Below, piece by piece: positions 1 to 5,254 of a DNA stretch of 5,254 nucleotides. Source of the DNA: an uncultured Gemmatimonadota bacterium (GTDB taxonomy: Bacteria; Gemmatimonadota; Gemmatimonadetes; Gemmatimonadales; Gemmatimonadaceae); NCBI GenBank assembly GCA_903906325.1, contig CAIVJV010000004.1, positions 1 to 5,254 on the forward strand, read 5' to 3'. How positions within the stretch are numbered: the stretch's first letter is position 1; the number at the start of each line of letters is the position of its first letter. The position numbers were made by a program, and so were the translations under genes. The notes under the pieces were generated by a model. That model saw nothing but the letters and a program-made list of their open reading frames with translations. It did not search any database and was not told the origin of the DNA.

Positions 1-380
1 CGCAGGGTCATCCCATCCGCGAGGACGATCGCCTCCGGCTCGACCCGTTCGACGGCACGGATCCCCGGCGCCAGCGCCACCTCGACGGCGAGTTCGCGGA
101 GCCGTGCCTCGCCGCGGCCGAGCACGAGGCGCCCGTCCTCGAGGATCAGCTCGAGGTAGGGGGCGGCCTCGGCGAACGGCACCGTGCGCGCCCGCTCGAG
201 GGCGAGCCGGATCCGCTCGGCACGCAGCGCCGCCTCCGCGGCGTCTCGCTCGAGCGCGAACTCCGCCTGACTCTCCTCCAAGCGCTCGACCTCGCCCCGC
301 ACCGAGGCGGCATGGCGCACCGCGAGTCCACCGGCGACGGCGAGCAGGGCCGCGAGGAGGCCGAGCGCGCGGGGACGCAT
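1..380 (-). CDS. Membrane-anchored helical protein of unknown function (3' part outside window)
   Basis: Only the first 127 codons are present; the gene continues past the left edge. The protein opens with two arginines and a hydrophobic stretch at about residues 5-21 (Leu/Ala/Val/Gly-rich), read as an uncleaved membrane anchor or signal peptide. Residues about 27-65 are rich in Glu, Arg, Ala and Leu and likely form a helix or short coiled coil. From about residue 74 a strand-like region begins (PYLELILEDGRLVLGRGEA). It loosely resembles the entry strands of some L,D-transpeptidases, but no catalytic Cys motif lies within the window, so no function is assigned. The ATG at 378-380 overlaps the stop of the upstream SH3-domain gene by one base (TGATG) and no Shine-Dalgarno sequence precedes it, so translation probably depends on coupling. 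The pairing suggests a shared cell-envelope role. Confidence in a real gene is good; its function is unknown. Confidence 0.72.
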   Translation of the reverse strand, partial: MRPRALGLLAALLAVAGGLAVRHAASVRGEVERLEESQAEFALERDAAEAALRAERIRLALERARTVPFAEAAPYLELILEDGRLVLGRGEARLRELAVEVALAPGIRAVERVEPEAIVLADGMTL

Positions 381-1408
381 CAGGGGCGCGTGATCGACCG
401 GAGGTCGATGATGGGGGCCCCGGTGGGGTCGGAGCGCCCGGTGCGCACGGTCCCCGTCAGGATGACTCGACTCATCGGACGGATGGCCTTGGCCTCCGCG
501 ATGAGGGACTGGGGCACGGCGAAGTAGAGCACCGCGTTCTCGCCCGTGGGCCCGAGGGCGAGGAGGTAGGGCTCGTCGGGGCGGAAGCCTTTCCGGAGGG
601 CATCGGCTTGCTGCAGCCCGACCACTTGGACGGTCCACCGGACGGTGCGTCCGACGAGGCCCGTGGGATCGAGCCGGAGGTCGATGGCACGCAGCCCGGC
701 CGCATAGGTGGAGTCGGCGGGGGTGAGGAGCGATTCCGGGACCCAGGCATCGACCCGGATGCGCACCCAGCCGCGCGACCGGGCGATCGGTTCGACGATG
801 GCGTCCTTGTCCAGCGCGCCGACCCGATCGGCGCCGGGCGCGCTCGCGAGATCGAGTGCGGTGCTCGCGCGCATCGCGTTCGGTGAGGGCGCGGGACCTG
901 CGGCGGGTGCCTCAGCGGCGGGGGTCGGTGCCGCCGCCGGCGCCGCAGACGCAGCCGCCGCCTTCGGCGGGGTCGTCGCGCGAGCGGACACTCCCTCCGC
1001 TTCACGCGCCGGCTCGAAGGCGGACCGACTCACCCACGCCTCCCGGCGGATGCGCACCCACCCTCCCTGCCGCTCGAGGACGCGGACCCCGGTCCGTGGC
1101 GCGAGGACCGCGAGGACCTGGGCGTTGGTGCGGGGCGCGGCGCGCAACCGCACGAGCCCCGCCCCCCCGATGGATTGGGCGAACGCCTCGCGGCGCCCCC
1201 CGAGTCGGTCGGCGTCGATCCATCCCTCGATGGTCACGCGGACCGCGCTCCGCTGGGTGGGGCCTTGCCGCCAGGTCGTGCGAGGCTCGAGCGTGGCGAT
1301 CGTCGCGCCGGTGGGGGTGGCGCGTGCATCGGTGGCACGGGCCAACCGCCCCTGCGCCGCCGCAGAGCCCGCGAAGAGGAGGAGGACGAGGGAACGAAGG
1401 AGGCGCAT
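380..1408 (-). CDS. Secreted SH3-repeat protein with C-terminal OB-like domain
   Basis: A 342-residue protein. It starts with a signal peptide (MRLLRSLVLLLFAGSAAAQ), probably cleaved near residue 18, and this decides the start, since in-frame upstream codons would bury it. Two SH3b-like repeats are clear at about residues 84-132 and 182-228, each ending in a GWVRIR..AWV strand pair. A degenerate copy lies at about 25-71 (VRVTIEGWIDADRL). An Ala/Pro-rich linker at about 145-178 separates the second and third repeats. Residues about 240-340 form a separate domain (GRTVRWTVQVVGLQQADALR, then VILTGTVRTGRS and IIDLRSI) that looks like an OB-fold. Bacterial SH3 domains usually bind peptidoglycan or peptides, so a periplasmic, wall-associated role is inferred; no enzyme domain is present. 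It is the first gene of a two-gene minus-strand unit and is divergent from gpmI. No strong ribosome binding site is seen upstream of the ATG. Confidence 0.85.
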   Translation of the reverse strand: MRLLRSLVLLLFAGSAAAQGRLARATDARATPTGATIATLEPRTTWRQGPTQRSAVRVTIEGWIDADRLGGRREAFAQSIGGAGLVRLRAAPRTNAQVLAVLAPRTGVRVLERQGGWVRIRREAWVSRSAFEPAREAEGVSARATTPPKAAAASAAPAAAPTPAAEAPAAGPAPSPNAMRASTALDLASAPGADRVGALDKDAIVEPIARSRGWVRIRVDAWVPESLLTPADSTYAAGLRAIDLRLDPTGLVGRTVRWTVQVVGLQQADALRKGFRPDEPYLLALGPTGENAVLYFAVPQSLIAEAKAIRPMSRVILTGTVRTGRSDPTGAPIIDLRSITRP

Positions 1409-1509
1409 CGCTGGTCGGAGGGACGTGGGGCACGGTAGATTGCGCTCTCGCGCGACGTGCGACCGCTCGTCGCAAGATAACATCACCCTCTCGACTCGGT
1501 CGGGCCCTG
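1409..1509. promoter_or_regulatory. Divergent intergenic region with a possible promoter
   Basis: This 101-bp gap separates the start of the SH3 gene (minus strand) from the start of gpmI (plus strand), so promoters for both arms are expected here or nearby. The only clearly AT-richer patch is at about 1474-1484. GATAAC at 1476-1481 matches four of six bases of a plus-strand -10 box and would put transcription start about 20 bases before gpmI. On the minus strand the same patch reads TATCTT, also four of six. No convincing -35 box is found at proper spacing on either strand. A perfect 6-bp inverted repeat (GCGACG at 1452-1457, CGTCGC at 1468-1473) abuts the patch. The location of the promoter region is fairly safe; the exact boxes are guesses. 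Confidence 0.35.
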
Positions 1510-3057
1510 ATGGCTTCGAAGGTGGACCGTCCCGTCGTGCTCGTCGTCCTCGATGGTTGGGGACATCGGGCGCAGACCGATGGGAACGCGATCGCGATAG
1601 CGCGGACGCCCACCTGGGACCGCCTCTGGGCGCGCGCACCCAAGACGCTCCTCGAGGCGAGTGGCCGGGCGGTCGGGCTCCCCGATGGGCAGATGGGGAA
1701 CAGCGAGGTCGGCCACCTGAACCTCGGCGCCGGCCGCGTGGTGATGCAGGACCTCGTCCGGATCGGGGAGAGCATCCGCGACGGCGCCTTCTTCTCGACC
1801 GCCGCCTTCCGCGGCGCCTGCGCCCAGGTGCGCGCTTCGGGGGGGACGCTGCACCTGCTGGGACTCGTCGGCGACGGCGGGGTCCATGCGCACGACGACC
1901 ATCTCCTCGCCTTGGTCGACCTCGCGACGCGCGAGCGCGTGCCGCGCGTGGCGCTGCATCTCCTGCTCGACGGACGCGACACCCTCCCCACCTCGGCGCT
2001 CGGCTACGTCCGCGCCCTGATGGCGAAGGTCGGGGACCGCGCGGTGATCGGCAGTCTGGGCGGGCGCTACTACGGGATGGACCGCGACCATCGCTGGCCG
2101 CGCACACAGCGCTGCTACGACGCCGCGGTGCGCGGCACGGGGCCGACGACCGAGGATCCGATCGCCTACATCGAGGCGCAGTACGCCGCCGGGACGACGG
2201 ACGAGTTCCAACTGCCGGCGACGGTGGTGCGCGATGGCAGACCGGTGGCCCTGATGCGCGAGGGCGACGCGGTGATCACGTGGAACTACCGTTCGGACCG
2301 GATGCGGCAGATCGTACGCGCGCTCGCGATCGAGGGGTTCGACGGCTTCGACGTCCGCGACCGGCCGCGCCTCCATGTGGCCACGATGACGCAGTACGAC
2401 CAGACCTTCGGGCTCCCCATCGGGTTCGAACCCTTCTCGATGGCGAAGATCGTCGCGGAGGTCCTCGAGGACGCGGGGATGAGTACGCTCCGGACCGCCG
2501 AGACGGAGAAGTACCCGCACGTGACGTACTTCTTCAACGGCGGGAACGAGACCCCATATCGCGGCGAGGAGCGGGTGCTCGTCCCGAGCCAGCAGGTCGC
2601 GACCTACGACCTCATGCCCGAGATGAGCGCGCCGGGGATCACCGACGTGCTCGTGGAGCATCTGACCCGGCGGTCGCACGAGTTCACGCTCTGCAACTAC
2701 GCGAATGGCGACATGGTCGGCCACAGCGGGAACTTCGATGCGACCGTGCGTGCCTGTGAGGTGGTCGACCAGCAGCTGGCGCGCATCGTGCAGGCGGCCG
2801 AACGGACAGGGACGCGGTTGCTGATCACCGCGGACCATGGCAATTGTGAGATGATGATCGACCCCACCACGGGTGGCCCCCATACCGCCCACACCACGAA
2901 TCCGGTGCCCTTCCTCCTGATCGATGACGGCGCGCCGACGGCGCTCCGCAGCGGCGGCGCGCTCTGCGACGTCGGCCCCACGGTGCTCGCCATGCTCGGG
3001 GTCACCCGCCCCGAGGCGATGACGGGGCGCGACCTGCGCGTCGGAGGGGCGGCATGA
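1510..3057 (+). CDS. gpmI: 2,3-bisphosphoglycerate-independent phosphoglycerate mutase
   Basis: Cytoplasmic glycolytic and gluconeogenic enzyme that interconverts 3- and 2-phosphoglycerate using two Mn ions and a phosphoserine intermediate. The product is 515 residues, the usual family length (about 510-515). All key motifs are visible: metal ligand D15 in LDGWG; the phosphoserine S65 in MGNSEVGHLNLGAGR; substrate-site H126 (GDGGVHAHDDH), D154/R156/D157 (LDGRD), R186 and R192 (GGRYYGMDRDHRW), R261 and R264 (WNYRSDR) and K334 (EKYPHVTYFFNGG). The second metal cluster is D401 and H405 (NGDMVGH), D442 and H443 (ADHGN) and H461 (HTAHTTNPVP). The ATG at 1510 lies just before the first core strand; a GTG four codons downstream is an alternative. 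No clear Shine-Dalgarno sequence precedes either. It is the first gene of the plus-strand operon and its stop overlaps the next start (ATGA). The protein looks intact and active. Confidence 0.98.
   Translation: MASKVDRPVVLVVLDGWGHRAQTDGNAIAIARTPTWDRLWARAPKTLLEASGRAVGLPDGQMGNSEVGHLNLGAGRVVMQDLVRIGESIRDGAFFSTAAFRGACAQVRASGGTLHLLGLVGDGGVHAHDDHLLALVDLATRERVPRVALHLLLDGRDTLPTSALGYVRALMAKVGDRAVIGSLGGRYYGMDRDHRWPRTQRCYDAAVRGTGPTTEDPIAYIEAQYAAGTTDEFQLPATVVRDGRPVALMREGDAVITWNYRSDRMRQIVRALAIEGFDGFDVRDRPRLHVATMTQYDQTFGLPIGFEPFSMAKIVAEVLEDAGMSTLRTAETEKYPHVTYFFNGGNETPYRGEERVLVPSQQVATYDLMPEMSAPGITDVLVEHLTRRSHEFTLCNYANGDMVGHSGNFDATVRACEVVDQQLARIVQAAERTGTRLLITADHGNCEMMIDPTTGGPHTAHTTNPVPFLLIDDGAPTALRSGGALCDVGPTVLAMLGVTRPEAMTGRDLRVGGAA
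3043..3047 (+). promoter_or_regulatory. Ribosome binding site of the beta-barrel gene
   Basis: GGAGG lies inside the last codons of gpmI, six bases before the ATG at 3054. It is the best Shine-Dalgarno match among the gene starts in this window and supports that ATG, which sits within the ATGA overlap with the gpmI stop. Confidence 0.7.
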
Positions 3058-3755
3058 CGACGGGACGTCTCGTCCTCCGGGCGCTCGTGGTCCTCGGGCT
3101 CGGGGGGCCGCTCGCGCCGCCCGTACAGGCGCAGGTCGGGCATGACCCGGCGTCGAGCCCCTACGAGGACCTGCGGGGGCGGCAGGCCGCGACCATCGGC
3201 ATCGGGACGCTCGCGCCAGGGCGCGATCCCGCCGGGGTGGCCCCGCGCAGCGGGCTGATGCTCACGGGTCGCTATGAGATCCAACTCACGCGCCCCCTCT
3301 GGTTCTTCGCGCGGCTGGGGATCGCCCCGAGCCTCGAACGACCGATCAAGGACCCGCTCTTCACCGACGCGCAGCGCGCGGCGGGGACCGAGCGCCACCT
3401 GATGGTGCTCTCCGAGGTGGGCCTGAACATGAACCTCACGGGGAACAAATCGTGGCGGCGGATCGTCCCCCAGCTCCATGGGGCGATCGGCTTCGTCACG
3501 GACGGCGTCACCCGATTCGACCTCGGGGGCTACAAGTTCGGTAGCGCCTTCACCGTCTCGTACGGGCTCGGGGCGCGCGTCACCACCGGCACGCCGTGGG
3601 AGCTGCACGCCGACCTCACCCGGGTCCACTGGAAGTACTCCTATCCCGACGCGTACGGCACCGGACCCGATCCGCTCGTGTCGAACGGGCGGCTCGGGCC
3701 CTGGGTGGGGAACTCGGTGCTGCAGCTCGGGGTGAGCCGCTTCTTCTTCCGGTGA
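3054..3755 (+). CDS. Predicted outer-membrane beta-barrel protein, function unknown
   Basis: A 233-residue protein with a signal peptide: an Arg-containing N-terminus, a hydrophobic core at about residues 7-20, and a likely cleavage after VQA near residue 26. The mature part shows alternating hydrophobic/polar stretches typical of amphipathic strands, for example GLMLTGRYEIQLTRPLWFF (67-85), VLSEVGLNMNLTG (118-130), QLHGAIGFVTDG (140-151), GSAFTVSYGLGARVTTG (163-179), ELHADLTRVHWKY (183-195) and NSVLQLGVSRFFFR (220-233). The aromatic-rich last strand fits an outer-membrane barrel, although the final residue is Arg and not the classical Phe. Six to eight strands could fit, in the size range of OmpA/OmpW-like small barrels; I cannot name a family. 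It sits between gpmI and the pterin gene with no evident functional link to either. A real gene is near certain from start, ribosome binding site and operon fit; the barrel assignment is an inference from strand pattern. Confidence 0.8.
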   Translation: MTTGRLVLRALVVLGLGGPLAPPVQAQVGHDPASSPYEDLRGRQAATIGIGTLAPGRDPAGVAPRSGLMLTGRYEIQLTRPLWFFARLGIAPSLERPIKDPLFTDAQRAAGTERHLMVLSEVGLNMNLTGNKSWRRIVPQLHGAIGFVTDGVTRFDLGGYKFGSAFTVSYGLGARVTTGTPWELHADLTRVHWKYSYPDAYGTGPDPLVSNGRLGPWVGNSVLQLGVSRFFFR

Positions 3756-3762
3756 CCTGACG

Positions 3763-4185
3763 ATGCCGCGCGCCACCCTCACTCGCCGCCTCACCTTCTC
3801 CGCCGCCCATCGGTACCGGCGGCCGGAGTGGAGTGACGCGAAGAACGCCGAGGTGTTCGGCGCGTGCGCCCACCCGAACTGGCACGGGCACACCTACACG
3901 TGCGAGGTGACGGTCGGCGGGGAGGTGGACCCCATCACCGGGTTCTGTGCGGACCTCGCCGCCCTCGATCGCGTGCTCGCCGAGCGCGTCCATGCACGGC
4001 TCGACCACCGGAACCTCGTCCTGGATATCCCCGAGTTCGCCGAGGGGCGTGAGATCCCCACCTCGGAGCAGGTGGCGTGGTGGATCGCGCGCGAGGTGCA
4101 GGCGGGGCTCGGGGGGACGGCGCGGGTGGTGCGCGTGCGCCTCGCCGAGATGCCGGATCTCTGGGTGGAGATCGAACCGACGTGA
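3763..4185 (+). CDS. 6-pyruvoyl-tetrahydropterin synthase family protein (PTPS/QueD superfamily)
   Basis: A 140-residue cytoplasmic enzyme of the T-fold superfamily that acts on 7,8-dihydroneopterin triphosphate. Zinc ligands are H16 (FSAAH), H41 and H43 (WHGHTY). The catalytic triad is C35, D81 and H82 (LDHRNLVLD), and E129 fits the pterin-anchoring Glu. The stretch WSDxxNxxxFGxCxxPNxHGH, then VTVxGExDPxTG, is very close to animal PTPS as I remember it. The Cys-x5-HGH spacing is that of PTPS-II; E. coli QueD has Cys-x3-HGH. I therefore favour 6-pyruvoyl-tetrahydropterin synthesis over 6-carboxytetrahydropterin (queuosine) synthesis, though bacterial members often carry the QueD label and activities overlap. 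The PTSEQ motif (99-103) after the catalytic His is also conserved. The start lies 7 bp after the barrel gene and the stop overlaps the fdhD GTG. The downstream neighbours are molybdenum-cofactor genes, an unusual setting. The family is sure; the exact product is not. Confidence 0.93.
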   Translation: MPRATLTRRLTFSAAHRYRRPEWSDAKNAEVFGACAHPNWHGHTYTCEVTVGGEVDPITGFCADLAALDRVLAERVHARLDHRNLVLDIPEFAEGREIPTSEQVAWWIAREVQAGLGGTARVVRVRLAEMPDLWVEIEPT

Positions 4186-4913
4186 CCACGGGGCCGGACG
4201 GCGCGACCCCGCTCGATGCGGTGGACGAGGTGCCGGTCTGGCTCGAGGTGAATGGCCAGCCCGCCGTCACCTGGATGTGCACCCCGGACCAGCTCGATGC
4301 GCTCGTGGTGGGATGGTGCTATGGCGAAGGCTACCTCGAATCGCGGGACGATCTCCTCTCGATGCGCCCCTGTGCGCGCGAACTCGGCTTCTGGGTCACC
4401 GTGCCAGCGGAGCGATACGCGACGGTGGAAGGGGAGGAGCGTCGTCGCGTCCTCGCCTCCGGATGCGGCGCGGTGACGACGATCCTCGGGGCCCTACACA
4501 CGGTGCCGCGGCGCGCGTCGATGCCCGCGATCCCTGACCTCGCGCAGACGCGTGCGCTGTTCAAGGCGCTCTTCGCGCGTGGCGAGCGGTATCAGTCGAC
4601 CGGCGGGATCCATGCCGCTGCCCTCACCGATGGCGTCGAGTTACTCACGCACGCCGAGGACATCGGGCGGCACAATGCGGTGGATAAGGTGATGGGGCAG
4701 CGGATCCTCGCGCGCCAAGGGACCGAGGACCTCATCCTCTTGGTGACGGGCCGCATCTCTGGCGAGCTCGCGTACAAGGCGGCGCGCGCGCGGATCGGGG
4801 TGGTGGCGACCCCCTCCGTCCCGAGCACGGTCGCGGTGGAGATCGCGCGTGCGGCGGGGATGGTGCTCATCGGGCGCGCGGTGTCGGGCGCCCCGCAGGT
4901 GTGGACGCCGTGA
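4182..4913 (+). CDS. fdhD: Formate dehydrogenase accessory sulfurtransferase FdhD
   Basis: FdhD passes sulfur from a cysteine desulfurase to the Mo/W-bisPGD cofactor, which formate dehydrogenases need for activity. The 243-residue product has the family landmarks in order: N-terminal VWLEVNGQPAV and the GYCYGEG-like segment GWCYGEGYL (44-52), the active-site loop SGCGAVTT (93-100), STGGIHAAAL (139-148), EDIGRHNAVDKVMG (159-172), VTGRISGELAYKAARA (188-203) and the VATPSVPSTVAVEIA strand-helix (208-222). The first loop cysteine is C95, but the second position of the CxxC known from E. coli is Val98. The start is the GTG at 4182 overlapping the preceding stop (GTGA). An ATG at 4077 would add 35 residues of Arg/Gly/Ala-rich sequence lying wholly over the pterin gene, so it was not used. 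The stop overlaps the mobA start. A target formate dehydrogenase is expected elsewhere in the genome, or downstream. Confidence 0.95.
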   Translation: MTTGPDGATPLDAVDEVPVWLEVNGQPAVTWMCTPDQLDALVVGWCYGEGYLESRDDLLSMRPCARELGFWVTVPAERYATVEGEERRRVLASGCGAVTTILGALHTVPRRASMPAIPDLAQTRALFKALFARGERYQSTGGIHAAALTDGVELLTHAEDIGRHNAVDKVMGQRILARQGTEDLILLVTGRISGELAYKAARARIGVVATPSVPSTVAVEIARAAGMVLIGRAVSGAPQVWTP

Positions 4914-5254
4914 GCTGCACCGGGGTGATCCTCGCCGGCGGTGGCGCGACACGATTCGGCGGGCGCCCGAAGGGGCTGGAGCGCGTGGCGGGGGAACGGA
5001 TCATCGACCGGGTGGCGCGCGCGCTCCAGATGGTGACCGACGACCTGCTCGTGGTGGCGAATGCCCCGGAGGCGTCGCGGTGGTTGCCGGGGGTGCGCAC
5101 GGTGGCCGATGTGCGACCCGGCGAAGGGGCCCTCGGCGGGGTCCACACGGCGCTGGCGTGTGCGACCGAGGGCGCCGACGTGCTCGTCGTCGCGTGGGAT
5201 ATGCCCTACGTCTCCGCCGCGCTGCTCGGCGTGATGCGTGCGCGGGGCGACGCG
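4910..5254 (+). CDS. mobA: Molybdenum cofactor guanylyltransferase MobA (3' end outside window)
   Basis: MobA transfers GMP from GTP to molybdopterin to form MGD, the cofactor form used by DMSO-reductase-family enzymes including formate dehydrogenases. The first 115 codons are present; the full protein is usually about 190-210 residues. The nucleotide-binding signature is seen at residues 8-22 (LAGGGATRFGGRPKG), with the conserved Lys at 21. D67 falls in the VADVRPGEGALGGVHTAL segment that matches the family GPLGG loop, with Ala in place of Pro. The Mg-binding Asp is D97 in WDMPYVS. The start is a GTG at 4910-4912 overlapping the fdhD stop (GTGA). The first in-frame ATG (about 5030) would remove the GTP-binding loop and is rejected. 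An AGG at 4897-4899, ten bases upstream, may serve as a weak ribosome binding site. Co-transcription with fdhD fits their joint role in maturing bis-MGD enzymes. Other NTP-transferases such as MocA/IspD were considered, but neighbours and motifs favour MobA. Confidence 0.9.
   Translation, partial: MSCTGVILAGGGATRFGGRPKGLERVAGERIIDRVARALQMVTDDLLVVANAPEASRWLPGVRTVADVRPGEGALGGVHTALACATEGADVLVVAWDMPYVSAALLGVMRARGDA

Noticed and set aside
398..686. A 13-bp direct repeat CCGGAGGTCGATG at 398-410 and 674-686
   Set aside because: Both copies encode Ile-Asp-Leu-Arg in the OB-like domain using preferred codons, so chance plus codon bias explains it.
1409..2107. N-terminal extension of the SH3-domain gene through upstream in-frame codons
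   Set aside because: The extension would run antisense into gpmI, is Arg-rich low-complexity sequence, and would bury a good signal peptide that begins at the ATG at 1408.
708..2759. Long plus-strand open frames crossing the SH3 gene and the intergenic region (including an upstream extension of the gpmI frame from 856)
   Set aside because: They lie opposite the SH3-domain gene and give Arg/Ala/Pro-rich translation. The gpmI homology begins only at about 1510-1530.
1483..2892. A 469-residue open frame on the minus strand, antisense to gpmI
   Set aside because: It is fully opposite a gene with every catalytic residue of its family. Its product is His/Arg/Pro-rich without recognisable domains. 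Long antisense frames are expected at this GC content.
3751..3762. Possible terminator or promoter between the barrel and pterin genes
   Set aside because: The gap is only 7 bases and has no stem-loop, U-tract or AT-rich box.
2697..3893. A 398-residue minus-strand frame over the barrel and pterin genes
   Set aside because: It is the shadow of two well-supported plus-strand genes, and its composition (Arg, Pro, Glu, His) shows no domain.
4077..4181. ATG start for fdhD at 4077
   Set aside because: It would overlap the pterin synthase gene by more than 100 bases and add Arg/Gly-rich residues outside the family. The GTG at 4182 gives the same GTGA overlap seen at the fdhD-mobA junction.

Overview
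The window is GC-rich throughout (roughly 70% by eye) and densely packed with genes, which point away from each other from one short intergenic gap at about 1409-1509. GC-rich codons, four-base gene overlaps, GTG starts, a signal-peptide beta-barrel candidate and an SH3/OB-fold envelope protein suggest a Gram-negative (diderm) bacterium. Gemmatimonadota or a similar high-GC soil/sediment lineage is my best guess from the look of the proteins; no rRNA or other taxonomic marker is present.

Left arm (minus strand, 1-1408): two genes that overlap by one base (TGATG). The first is a secreted or periplasmic protein with two clear SH3-like repeats, a degenerate third one, and a C-terminal OB-like domain. 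The second begins with a membrane anchor followed by a charged helical stretch and runs off the left edge. They look like a small cell-envelope pair of unknown function.

Right arm (plus strand, 1510-5254): a tightly packed putative operon of five genes. It holds gpmI (cofactor-independent phosphoglycerate mutase), a small predicted outer-membrane beta-barrel protein, a 6-pyruvoyl-tetrahydropterin synthase-type pterin enzyme, fdhD (sulfurtransferase for Mo/W-bisPGD formate dehydrogenases) and the start of mobA (molybdenum cofactor guanylyltransferase), which is cut by the right edge. Three of the four junctions are 4-bp stop/start overlaps (ATGA, GTGA, GTGA) and the other is a 7-bp gap, so co-transcription and translational coupling are likely. 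fdhD and mobA act in the same process, finishing the bis-MGD cofactor and delivering it in active form to a formate dehydrogenase-type enzyme. The pterin enzyme beside them has the active-site spacing of eukaryotic-type PTPS (Cys-x5-His-Gly-His), not that of the queuosine enzyme QueD. gpmI and the barrel protein have no obvious link to that pathway.

No tRNA, rRNA, CRISPR array, insertion sequence or clear rho-independent terminator was seen. I do not see a new defence or mobile system here. The points most worth checking are the PTPS-type enzyme in a molybdenum-cofactor gene cluster, the FdhD lacking the second cysteine of its CxxC motif, and the uncharacterised envelope gene pair.
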